A DNA stretch of 33,634 bases from Lachnospiraceae bacterium. GTDB lineage: Bacteria > Bacillota > Clostridia > Lachnospirales > Lachnospiraceae. A model generated the notes under the pieces. That model worked only from the letters and a program-made list of their open reading frames with translations, had not been told where the DNA came from and searched no databases. The position numbers were made by a program, and so were the translations under genes. Positions 15,806 to 23,525 of this stretch are shown here, one piece after another; positions within the stretch are counted from its first letter, which is position 1; every line of letters starts with the position of its first letter. The stretch is taken from contig JAFXXN010000044.1 in NCBI GenBank assembly GCA_017542245.1, positions 1-33,634 of the forward strand. The letters are read 5' to 3'.

Positions 15806-16274
15806 TTATGCGTTTTCTCCTTCTGTCAGAGTTTCTGATGATAAGGAGATAAGTTTATCATCATCTACCTTGATCTCTCTTCTTCCTAGCTTTTTGCCCT
15901 TAGCCTTGGCAATGGCAATGCCTTCAGCTGCACGTTCTCTGATGATGGATCTTTCAAATTCAGATAATGCCGCAAATATGGTGAGGACTAATTAACCGGA
16001 AGAAGTAGTGGTATCAACATTTTCCTTTAAGGATCTGAAATCTACTTTCTTAGACTGTAACTTCTCTACCAGATCAAGAAGATCCTTGGTAGAACGGGAG
16101 AATCTGGAGAATTCAGTGACCAATACGGTATCTCCTTCACGGATGAAGGTGAACATTTCCTTTAACTGAGGGCGGTTGGTATCCTTACCGCTCATCTTAT
16201 CGAGATATATCTTCTCACAACCGGCATTGGTCAGATGCTTTGGTCACGTGGTCTTTATTCTGTGTGATGGTACT
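15806..16274 (-). pseudogene. Decayed serine recombinase (resolvase/invertase)
   Basis: The readable parts join to a resolvase: STITQNKDHVTKA, then a frame change, then LTNAGCEKIYLDKMSGKDTNRPQL, then VTEFSRFSRSTKDLLDLVE, then TTTSSG, a TAA stop at 15992-15994, then LVLTIFAALSEFERSIIRER and AKAKGKKLGRR in the same frame. The first 20 or so residues with the catalytic serine (RVS) cannot be found, and the C-terminal helix-turn-helix appears cut short. At least one frameshift (near 16235-16245) and one nonsense mutation make it inactive. It marks a former mobile element here, together with the repeats to its left. Confidence 0.85.
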
Positions 16275-16317
16275 ATGTTGTTCAGATATTACCTTCAGTC
16301 AAAAGATTATGTGATTT

Positions 16318-16407
16318 CGTTAAATATAGTGCTAATATAAAATACAAAAACGTTAAAAATATGATAAAAACATTTGACAAATTCGTTAAACAACAGTAAC
16401 TTATAAG
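16318..16407 (+). promoter_or_regulatory. Promoter region with three CGTTAAA boxes spaced 33 bases
   Basis: CGTTAAA occurs at 16318-16324, 16351-16357 and 16384-16390, exactly 33 bases apart, close to three helical turns. A TTGACA -35 box lies at 16374-16379. The -10 is weak (TAACTT at 16397, or TATAAG at 16402 with a too-long spacer). The third box sits inside the spacer. This could be a repressor or activator array for the ATPase gene. Confidence 0.45.
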
Positions 16408-16429
16408 CAGATGACATTAGGAGGAGAAC

Positions 16430-17779
16430 ATGTATTTCAAGAGAAAAGTCTACGATCAGCTCCTTGATTGGAAAAAATCATCTTGCGGTAAGAGTGCTGT
16501 GTTAATTGAAGGCGCCAGAAGAATCGGGAAAAGTACTGTAGCGGAAGAATTCGCCAAAAACGAATATGATGATTATATCATTCTTGATTTTGCTCTGGAG
16601 GGAAAAGATATACAAAAGAATTTTGAAGATAATATTGGAGATCTGAATGCCTTTTTCAGAAATCTGTTTGTTATTAAAGGAAAGGACCTGCCTGAAAGAA
16701 AGGCTGTTATTATTTTTGATGAGGTCCAGTTATTTCCTTTAGCCCGTCAGGCGATAAAGTATCTTGTGGCTGATGGAAGATACGACTACATAGAGACTGG
16801 GTCTTTGATCAGCATAAAAAAGAATGTCAAGAATATACTCATACCATCAGAAGAAGAAAAACTGAAAATGTATCCAATGGACTTTGAAGAGTTTTTATGG
16901 GCAAAAGGAAACACAACTGTTATGCCGACAATTAAAGCATCCTATGAAAACAGAAAGCCATTAGGTGACGCAATACACCGAAAGATAATGCAGCTGTTCA
17001 GGGAATATATTGCAGTAGGAGGAATGCCCCAGGCGGTAGCTGCATACGTTAGCGGAAACAGCTACGCTGCAATAGACAGAGTTAAGCAGGGGATTCTGAC
17101 ATTATATGAAGATGACTTGAAAAAATACGATGTCGAAGAAAAGGAGAAAGCTTCTTTGGTCTTTAAAACGATCCCTAAGCAGTTGTCTGATCATGAAATG
17201 CATTTTACTTTTTCCGAAATCAATGTAAATGCCAGATATATCAATTATGTGGATTCAGTTGAATTCGTAGCAGAATCCATGATGGGGAATCTCTGTGTTA
17301 ATGTTACTGCACCGGATGTATTGCTTGATCTGTATGCTGATCGAAGCAATTTCAAACTGTATATGGGTGATACAGGATTGTTGGTATCTCAGATGATCAG
17401 GCAAAAAGAGGAAACAGAAGGTATATATAAATCACTCATTTATGATAAACTAAGTTCTAATCTGGGAATGATATTCGAAAATGTTGTTGCCCAGATGCTG
17501 AAAGCAACTGGGAGAGACTTGTATTTTCACGAGTATAAGTACACTCCAGAAACAACAGACAGAGAAAAAAAGTACGAAATAGATTTCCTTTTGGTGAAGA
17601 ACAAAAAAATTTGTCCAATTGAGGTTAAATCATCAGGTTACTCATCACATAAGTCATTTGATTATTTCATTAAGAAATATCCTGTTAAGGTGCAGGATCG
17701 CTACATTATTTATACAAAAGATTTTAAATATGATGAGGGCATTACGTATATACCTGTCTATATGACAATGTGCCTGTAA
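16430..17779 (+). CDS. AAA_14/DUF4143 family ATPase
   Basis: Encodes 449 aa. Walker A is GARRIGKST (28-36) and Walker B is VIIFDE (93-98), followed by a sensor-like YIETGSLIS. The C-terminal third is the DUF4143 domain with EIDFLLVKNKKICPIEVKSSG, a D-x(n)-ExK pattern resembling the PD-(D/E)XK nuclease core. Members are common stand-alone genes in gut Bacteroidota and Bacillota and have no settled function. The AGGAGG ribosome site and upstream promoter region look intact. It stands between a dead resolvase and a dead sugar-hydrolase gene, so it was probably inserted or left over in a rearranged zone. Confidence 0.88.
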   Translation: MYFKRKVYDQLLDWKKSSCGKSAVLIEGARRIGKSTVAEEFAKNEYDDYIILDFALEGKDIQKNFEDNIGDLNAFFRNLFVIKGKDLPERKAVIIFDEVQLFPLARQAIKYLVADGRYDYIETGSLISIKKNVKNILIPSEEEKLKMYPMDFEEFLWAKGNTTVMPTIKASYENRKPLGDAIHRKIMQLFREYIAVGGMPQAVAAYVSGNSYAAIDRVKQGILTLYEDDLKKYDVEEKEKASLVFKTIPKQLSDHEMHFTFSEINVNARYINYVDSVEFVAESMMGNLCVNVTAPDVLLDLYADRSNFKLYMGDTGLLVSQMIRQKEETEGIYKSLIYDKLSSNLGMIFENVVAQMLKATGRDLYFHEYKYTPETTDREKKYEIDFLLVKNKKICPIEVKSSGYSSHKSFDYFIKKYPVKVQDRYIIYTKDFKYDEGITYIPVYMTMCL

Positions 17780-17848
17780 CTGCTTTTGCATACATAAATA
17801 TAAATCCTTCAAGAAAAAGCCAGTTATCAAAACACTTTTTCAACACTG

Positions 17849-18034
17849 ACCAATTTGTGGCTCAATAATGGTACAGTTCTGGTTTCGACATCAACAAGTG
17901 AGATGAGAAAAAGATATGGACTGGTTTATGTTGACCTGGACGATGAAGGAAAGGGAAAATTAGATCGTTACAGGAAGGATTCCCTTTACTGGTATAAGAA
18001 AGTCATTTCTTCAAACGGAGAAGACTTACAGTAA
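17849..18034 (+). pseudogene. C-terminal remnant of a GH1 6-phospho-beta-glucosidase
   Basis: The open frame ends with TSEMRKRYGLVYVDLDDEG, then a KDSLYWYKKVISSNGEDL end and TAA. This is the conserved C-terminus of family 1 phospho-beta-glucosidases from PTS systems. The rest of the enzyme (about 420 residues) is missing, and the frame is lost upstream of about 17849. The original terminator (18046) remains. It indicates a deletion or insertion that removed a sugar-utilisation gene. Confidence 0.8.
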
Positions 18035-18045
18035 TTAATTAGCAG

Positions 18046-18085
18046 AAAGACACTTGATGATCAAAGTATCAGGTGTCTTTTTCTT
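18046..18085 (+). terminator. Terminator of the lost GH1 gene
   Basis: Arms 18046-18058 and 18068-18080 form a 13-bp stem with one G-U pair and a 9-nt loop, then a T-rich run. It lies 11 bases past the GH1 remnant stop. Confidence 0.9.
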
Positions 18086-18206
18086 AATAGGGAATTATCA
18101 TGAGGTAAAGCAAAGATCATGAAAGAAACTGCATATATAAAAGCACAGAATTTGTGCTTTAATCTTTTACAGCAGAAGAGTTCTGCAAAAGAACTATTTC
18201 GTTTCC

Positions 18207-18255
18207 CCCCTTAACTGATTGATACTCCCCTTAAAAAATGGTATATTTTAAGGGG
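18207..18255 (+). promoter_or_regulatory. Large palindromic operator before the Fic gene
   Basis: CCCCTTAAAA (18227-18236) and TTTTAAGGGG (18246-18255) form a perfect 10-base inverted repeat separated by 9 bases. A further half-site CCCCTTAA lies 20 bases upstream (18207-18214). The region ends 20 bases before the Fic start. The Fic protein carries a C-terminal winged-helix-like segment, so self-binding is possible. Confidence 0.7.
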
Positions 18256-18275
18256 AAGAAGGAGAAATTAAGGGT

Positions 18276-19322
18276 ATGAGAGAATTCAATTATAGTAAAA
18301 TTGCAGAAATTAAATGGGATTCAGAGGTCCTTGGCCTTGTGGCAGGAATCTACAAAGAAGTAGGAAAACAGGAATTGTTTTTAAAGCAAAAGCCGGAAGA
18401 GTTAGATAAATTAATTGAAATAGCAAAGATACAGAGTACAGAAGCATCTAATGCTATAGAAGGTATTGTTACAACAAACTTCAGAATAAAACAGCTTGTT
18501 AAGGAAAAAACAACTCCAAGAAACAGGGAAGAGCAGGTAATAGCTGGATACAGAGATGTATTAAACACCATTCATGAGAGTTTTGATGTTATTCCAATAA
18601 CTCAGAGTTACATTCTTCAGCTGCATAAGATAATGTACAGTCATATGAATAATCCGTTAGCAGGAAGAACAAAAGTATCACAGAACTATATCAGTGCAAC
18701 ATATCCTGACGGGCATACAGATATCGTGTTTACTCCACTTGACCCTTTTGAAACACCGCAGGCACTTGACCGTATATGTGATGAGTATAACCGTATAATA
18801 GGAAACAATGAATTAGAGCCACTTATTGCCATACTGGTGTTCATTCACGATTTTTTGTGCATACATCCATTTAATGATGGTAACGGACGTATCAGCAGAT
18901 TACTGACAACGCTCTTGTTATACAGAAACGGATTCTATGTCGGTAAATACATTTCCCTGGAAGCAAAGATCAATAAGAACAAAGATCTGTATTATGATGC
19001 TTTATCATTGTCGCAGGAAGGATGGCATGAAGGAAAAGATAATCCGCTCCCATTTATCAAATACCTGCTGGGAACGATTCTTTCAGCTTATAAAGACTTT
19101 GAAGAACGTATTGAACTGGTAGAAGTAAAACGTTCTGCCTTAGAAACAGTGCAGATCGCCAGTAAAAACAAAGTAGGAAGATTTACAAAACAGGATATCA
19201 TAGAATTATGTCCGTCACTAAGTTTAAGTTCAATAGAAGGAGCGTTAAGAAAAATGGTGGCATCAGGAGAACTTGTCAGAGAAGGAACAGGAAATAAAAT
19301 TGAGTATTATCGAACAGAATAA
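18276..19322 (+). CDS. Fic family protein with N-terminal inhibitory motif
   Basis: Encodes 348 aa. The Fic core motif IHPFNDGNGRISRL (His197 to Arg205 and beyond) has the catalytic His and the phosphate-binding loop. SNAIEG at 58-63 matches the (S/T)xxxE(G/N) inhibitory helix, so it is a class II Fic with the inhibitor built in at the N-terminus. Such proteins attach AMP to target side chains when inhibition is relieved. Residues 290-345 look like a winged helix (FTKQDIIELCPSLSLSSIEGALRKMV), often DNA binding in this group. The gene is single and sits under a large palindrome. The AAGGAG ribosome site is 11 bases before the ATG, slightly far. Confidence 0.92.
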   Translation: MREFNYSKIAEIKWDSEVLGLVAGIYKEVGKQELFLKQKPEELDKLIEIAKIQSTEASNAIEGIVTTNFRIKQLVKEKTTPRNREEQVIAGYRDVLNTIHESFDVIPITQSYILQLHKIMYSHMNNPLAGRTKVSQNYISATYPDGHTDIVFTPLDPFETPQALDRICDEYNRIIGNNELEPLIAILVFIHDFLCIHPFNDGNGRISRLLTTLLLYRNGFYVGKYISLEAKINKNKDLYYDALSLSQEGWHEGKDNPLPFIKYLLGTILSAYKDFEERIELVEVKRSALETVQIASKNKVGRFTKQDIIELCPSLSLSSIEGALRKMVASGELVREGTGNKIEYYRTE

Positions 19323-19345
19323 AGGAATTCTCGCAGAAGCCGACA

Positions 19346-19625
19346 TCAGAACATAATAGTAAGTTTCAAATTACCCCCGCCGAGCTGGAACTTGCCAGTT
19401 TTCTTTTCCATCCACACTGTCAGAAATAACAATGGTACTGTAATCAGAAGAGCATATCCAATGTTGGTAATCATAGCAACAAAACTTTGATTGATGATCA
19501 GATCATAGCCAAGTTTGAATACGACCAGACTCATGATCAGCTGATCTGGAATGATGTGCTCTTTTATAGTCGTATACTGCAATAAATAGCAAGAATATCA
19601 GTAAAATGATCAGATCAATTCTCAT
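19346..19625 (-). pseudogene. Broken second prepilin peptidase copy
   Basis: A paralogue of the gene at 6314-6736. The minus-strand ATG at 19625 opens MRIDLIILLIFLLFIAVYDY. An extra base near 19561-19566 then shifts the frame, and the reading continues as EHIIPDQLIMSL and LTVWMEKKTGKFQLGGGNLKL. The second catalytic Asp of the GGGD motif is now Asn, and the protein ends soon after, losing about 55 C-terminal residues. Three independent defects (frameshift, catalytic loss, truncation) make it inactive. It sits at the left border of the AT-rich island. Confidence 0.85.
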
Positions 19626-19632
19626 AAAAATA

Positions 19633-19657
19633 ACCCGCCTTTCGACGGGTCATTATA
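19633..19657 (-). promoter_or_regulatory. Second copy of the prepilin peptidase leader hairpin
   Basis: Arms ACCCG/CGGGT (19633-19637, 19646-19650) lie directly beside a TATAAT box (19652-19657 on the minus strand), in the same order and spacing as the leader at 6743-6769. The string GACGGGTCATTATAGCG is identical in both copies. Confidence 0.6.
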
Positions 19658-19660
19658 GCG

Positions 19661-20006
19661 TGGGACTTATCAGGCTGAGAAAAAGTCGTCTGCAAGGCGA
19701 CCATTTTCATGCTACGAGAATGCATATTTTTATTGTAGAAACAAATATTTTACGCTATTTTCAAGCAAATAGTTGATAACCATAGAAATGCTAAGAAAAG
19801 ATAAATCAATCTGATTGACCACTTCCGAATTGGATTGTATCTTGAAAGTGTAAGCCGTTTATACTAACTCATATAAAAATAATGAAAAGTAGTTTATCTA
19901 AGTTTGTAAAGAAAAAACAATATCTGTATGGATTAATTAATTATTGAAACAGTCTATGGTTAATCCTGTATGGTGGCATGGAATTAAAAGGGCGTGGTGA
20001 ATTAGC
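19661..20006. other. Gene-free junction into the AT-rich island
   Basis: About 346 bases with no credible gene. Base composition becomes clearly AT-rich from here to the right end. A TTGACC at about 19815 and scattered TATA-like strings give possible but weak promoter elements for the TM2 gene. The gene has only a modest AAAGGG-type ribosome site. No tRNA, attachment-site duplication or recombinase is visible. Confidence 0.5.
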
Positions 20007-21659
20007 ATGTTTATGATTAAGTTAAAGAATTTTTTAATTGTACTATTTTTCGGATTATTTGGGGTTCATAAGTTTATTGCAGGAGATTTGAAAACAGGCT
20101 TTTTGTATTTATTTACAGGGGGCTTATTTACTTTGGGTTGGTTTGTGGATATGCTAATGTGTTGGGTTTATGATGGGGATTACATTTACAAAGATAAAGA
20201 TAATAATAAAACTAGTAGCATCGCTAATGCTTCTACGCCTTCTGCTGATTCATTAGTGCTGGCCGCTTCACTAAATGGCTCTGTTAGTTCAGATAGCAGG
20301 TATGTTTCATATTTTAAGGATAAGTATCATATTGATGACTATTATCTTTTGACAACTTATAGGATTAAAGTTAATAACAATCCAAATATAAACTATAGAA
20401 CATTAGAACCCCAGGTAGATTCATATGACACCTATATAGATGATACTTGTGATGAGAATACAAAAAAGGAATTAGAGTATTATGGGCATAATTCTGATTA
20501 TTTGGTGAAAAGTAGGTTTATTTTTATAAATAGAGTTGAGTCATTGGCAACTTTACACATTGCTGTATATAAAAAAGAAGCTTTATCTTCAAAGAACCTT
20601 ATTTTGAATAAAACGTGCAGATTAGTATATGTCAATAAGAGCGAACGCCAAGAAGCTATTTTATTTACAGAAAAACAAGAAGAAGTAGAAATTGAACCAA
20701 ATGGTGTTGGAAGGATTATTATCACTGCTCATAACTGGCATGGTGGAGAAATGGGGGAAATCAGTGTTGCTGATTCTAAAGAAATATTACCTTATTTAAC
20801 CAATGAATTTGTTCATATAGTAACTGTAGAAAAAACACTGTGTAGTGCAAAACCATACGGAGCACTTATCAATTTCAAAATATATGCGAGATCAAAGGAT
20901 ATTCACATTTCTAATGAAATCAGCGAAAAAGAGATTTGCGATAGATTTGTTTCATACATAGCCGAAAATGACAATATTGATGCCGGATTAATTGATATTG
21001 TTAATAAGAGCTCAAACTACTCAACTATCACATATAAACATTGTGATATCCTTAGAATAAAGTGGACAGATCAGGAGAAATGGATACGTTTCTTTATGTC
21101 TCCTTCAATGAAAGAAAAATATCTTGATAGAGATGTCTTTGAAGACCAGCATAATAAAAATGAATCTTTCTGGATAAAGCATTTTTCCGCATATACAGAG
21201 CCAGAAACTTTTAGTGATATTGTTTTGGATGCAATAAAAACCATTGATGATTCTAAATCTCCTGAAGTGACAGGAGAAAATCGTATAATTGCTGAAGCTG
21301 CAAAGAAAGCAATAGCAAAACATACTAAAGATGACGAGAATTATTATGTTAATGTGGCTAATAAAACAGTGCTTATGTATTATGGGAAGTGCGTAATGAT
21401 GTTAGAATGGAAATTAATGAAAAACAAGCCTAATAGGTTATATATTGATTTAACAGAATTACAATTTAATAATCTAAAAAATCAAAATCTTATAAACGGA
21501 GATTATAAAGATTATCCAGGATATATAGAGTTTATAGACACAAGTATATTTGAAAAAATAGATCCTGTTATCAGTGTTAATTATCGTGATGCTATGAATC
21601 ATAAAGAAATTTATTTGAATTCATATCGTAGAGTGAAGGAACTCAGTAGAGAACTATAA
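20007..21659 (+). CDS. TM2-domain membrane protein with large unknown C-terminal region
   Basis: Encodes 550 aa. Residues 6-55 are a TM2 domain: two membrane helices with FFGLFGVHKFIAGDLKTG and a following GWFVDMLM, the usual pattern. A short Ser/Ala-rich linker (about 65-90) leads to a soluble region of about 460 residues, which I do not recognise. It contains RIKWTDQEKWIRFFMS and, near the end, a KTVLMYYGKCVMMLEWKLM strand-rich part. TM2 is usually found in small proteins, so a fusion to a large cytoplasmic module suggests a membrane sensor or effector. It is monocistronic with its own terminator and precedes the unknown/PLD pair. AT-rich codon use differs from genes left of 19.6 kb. Confidence 0.75.
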   Translation: MFMIKLKNFLIVLFFGLFGVHKFIAGDLKTGFLYLFTGGLFTLGWFVDMLMCWVYDGDYIYKDKDNNKTSSIANASTPSADSLVLAASLNGSVSSDSRYVSYFKDKYHIDDYYLLTTYRIKVNNNPNINYRTLEPQVDSYDTYIDDTCDENTKKELEYYGHNSDYLVKSRFIFINRVESLATLHIAVYKKEALSSKNLILNKTCRLVYVNKSERQEAILFTEKQEEVEIEPNGVGRIIITAHNWHGGEMGEISVADSKEILPYLTNEFVHIVTVEKTLCSAKPYGALINFKIYARSKDIHISNEISEKEICDRFVSYIAENDNIDAGLIDIVNKSSNYSTITYKHCDILRIKWTDQEKWIRFFMSPSMKEKYLDRDVFEDQHNKNESFWIKHFSAYTEPETFSDIVLDAIKTIDDSKSPEVTGENRIIAEAAKKAIAKHTKDDENYYVNVANKTVLMYYGKCVMMLEWKLMKNKPNRLYIDLTELQFNNLKNQNLINGDYKDYPGYIEFIDTSIFEKIDPVISVNYRDAMNHKEIYLNSYRRVKELSREL

Positions 21660-21753
21660 GCCCAAAGCAGAAGTGTAAATCATCTCTCTGAAACAGTAAT
21701 TAATAATTCAAAGCTATCAGCAGTAAAAGCCACCGTTCTGGTATAACTATCCT

Positions 21754-21784
21754 AAACGAGAGCTCTGATTTTTTCTCGTTTTTC
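21754..21784 (+). terminator. Terminator after the TM2-domain gene
   Basis: AAACGAGA (21754-21761) and TCTCGTTT (21774-21781) form an 8-bp stem with a 12-nt loop, then TTC after a five-T run. It lies about 95 bases past the TM2 gene stop. Confidence 0.75.
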
Positions 21785-22082
21785 AGTTCGAGATTTCCTT
21801 AATATCTTTAAGAACCTAGAAGCTTCTGAAGAAATCAGAAATAGCAATACATAACTAAAACATCCTTAAAACTATCAAATCAAATCTCATATAAACGGAT
21901 AACCTTTTATGACAGCAAATTATTACGTGAAACAAGCACATTAAGGTGTTTTCAAACAGAATACAAAGCACCATCATAATGATTATTGATGTTTTTCTAT
22001 TGAAAAGAGGAATAACAAATCGCTAGGCAAAGCTCATTTTGATATAATCATTATGTAAAAGAGTTAATGGTGAAGATAATAG
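21785..22082 (+). promoter_or_regulatory. Gene-free leader with promoter of the unknown/PLD pair
   Basis: The stretch holds no gene. A TATAAT box lies at 22043-22048 in the context CATTTTGATATAATCATTA, with no good -35 at 22020. A very similar CATTTGATATAAT string precedes the XRE gene (26163-26174), hinting at common control. A GGTGA ribosome site lies 9 bases before the ATG at 22083. Confidence 0.5.
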
Positions 22083-23525
22083 ATGAGTAGAAACAAAGGA
22101 CCTCAAATCAATAATACAAGTAGAACTTTTACTACAAGAGACAGTGTTGGAATAGAAGGTATAGCCAACACTATTTCCGCTGATTTATGTCCAGTTGTTA
22201 ATACAGTTACGCCAAGACCATACTATTGGGCATTTATTACGTGGTGTTATTGGAAGTATTATCAGGCATTTGGCATTATTAAAGATGATGAAGTCAAAGA
22301 GTTTATAAGAAAACAAAACTACTTTATTTCGTTGGGGAACCTCATTGCTGGTAATAATGTTGTTGGTGGATTTACTGGAATCACTAATATTGAATCACGC
22401 AACGATTTACAACAGGAATCATTTGCTTATATCAATGACTATATTGCTGGAATAGGTGCGATGGGCTATTACATTCCAGGTTTAGAAACAATGGATCTTG
22501 TCACCAGACAAGATGTTAGAAATGGAATAGTGGTTGAAACATTCAAAGAACCGCATCTCAAGGCTCCTAGAGCTACAGATTTAGCTGAAGCATTTGATTC
22601 TGTGATTTCTTCAACAGAGTATTATAAACAGTATTTATTTGAAAACAGTGTTCCAAGAGATGTGTTAAAAAAACTAGGGAATACTGTTCAAATAGATATG
22701 AAAGGGTTTGATGAATGTAAGAGGCTTTTGATTCAATATCTCTTTGAGCGTGACAGACTAGAAAAATGCAAGAACTACATTCTGTGGATAAAGGATAAAT
22801 GTGGAATTGAAGCGTCATCTCTTGATATATGCAGGAAAGTCTTTTTCGACACCTTCTCTCCTCGAGCAGACAATAACGAACTTGATTTATCATTAAAAGA
22901 TACTTCAAGGGGATGGGAAGTACTAGTTGCCAGACAATATTTTACATTGGCTTTAGAAGTAATCTGGACGTATATGATGAACCAATTGATGGAACCAATG
23001 ACAAAAACAGAATGGATTTCCTGTTGCATTAACAGGCAAGTATTCTCGTATGATATTAATTCTCCACTAAACACAATTGTTGCTGATAGCAGAAAAAACG
23101 CTGCTGAAATTGAACAGTTATTTGCTGAAGAAAGAAGCGCAAAGGATAAACGTTCTTTTGAGCGAGGACTCACAATTCTGCTTTCGGTTTACAACAGACT
23201 TAATCAGAGAAAAGACTTCAACGAGCATCAACTCAAGTATTTTGATTATGGTACCGGTGGTTCAGTATCGTTTAATGAAGTGTTTAAAGTTATCGAAGAT
23301 TACAAGAACAGACCAATAAAGGACTTTTTGGCATATATTATGTTGCACTTCCTGATCAATCAGCATTTACAGACAGCTTTTGGGAAAATGTTGGACAACA
23401 GAGATGGATACTATATACAAGAAATGGATGGTAAGTATATCGCTGTTAGAGAATATGGATGGTTCTTCCAGGGCAATCGAATGGTGCAGCTTTACAGTGT
23501 AATGAAAGATTTGGATGTTATATAA
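22083..23525 (+). CDS. Unknown 480-aa protein paired with a PLD nuclease
   Basis: Encodes 480 aa, soluble, with no signal or clear membrane segment. The start TTRDSVGIEGIANTISADL, then PVVNTVTPRPYYWAFITW, and several aromatic-rich segments such as REYGWFFQGNRM are its clearest features. The early pattern (a conserved Asp-x-Gly, then a Pro-Arg-(Tyr/x)-Tyr aromatic cluster) is faintly like DUF6361-type proteins found near PLD nucleases in defence loci, but I cannot confirm this. Its stop codon directly abuts the ATG of the PLD gene, so the two are co-translated and probably form one complex. The role might be recognition or activation of the nuclease; this is inference. Confidence 0.7.
   Translation: MSRNKGPQINNTSRTFTTRDSVGIEGIANTISADLCPVVNTVTPRPYYWAFITWCYWKYYQAFGIIKDDEVKEFIRKQNYFISLGNLIAGNNVVGGFTGITNIESRNDLQQESFAYINDYIAGIGAMGYYIPGLETMDLVTRQDVRNGIVVETFKEPHLKAPRATDLAEAFDSVISSTEYYKQYLFENSVPRDVLKKLGNTVQIDMKGFDECKRLLIQYLFERDRLEKCKNYILWIKDKCGIEASSLDICRKVFFDTFSPRADNNELDLSLKDTSRGWEVLVARQYFTLALEVIWTYMMNQLMEPMTKTEWISCCINRQVFSYDINSPLNTIVADSRKNAAEIEQLFAEERSAKDKRSFERGLTILLSVYNRLNQRKDFNEHQLKYFDYGTGGSVSFNEVFKVIEDYKNRPIKDFLAYIMLHFLINQHLQTAFGKMLDNRDGYYIQEMDGKYIAVREYGWFFQGNRMVQLYSVMKDLDVI

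Noticed and set aside
16430-19322. ATPase and Fic genes as parts of one defence system
   Set aside because: They are separated by a dead gene, a terminator and a separate operator, and both are common stand-alone genes.
21660-22082. Possible CRISPR array or attachment site in the gap before the unknown/PLD pair
   Set aside because: No regularly spaced repeats and no duplicated tRNA end are visible; only a terminator and a -10 box are present.
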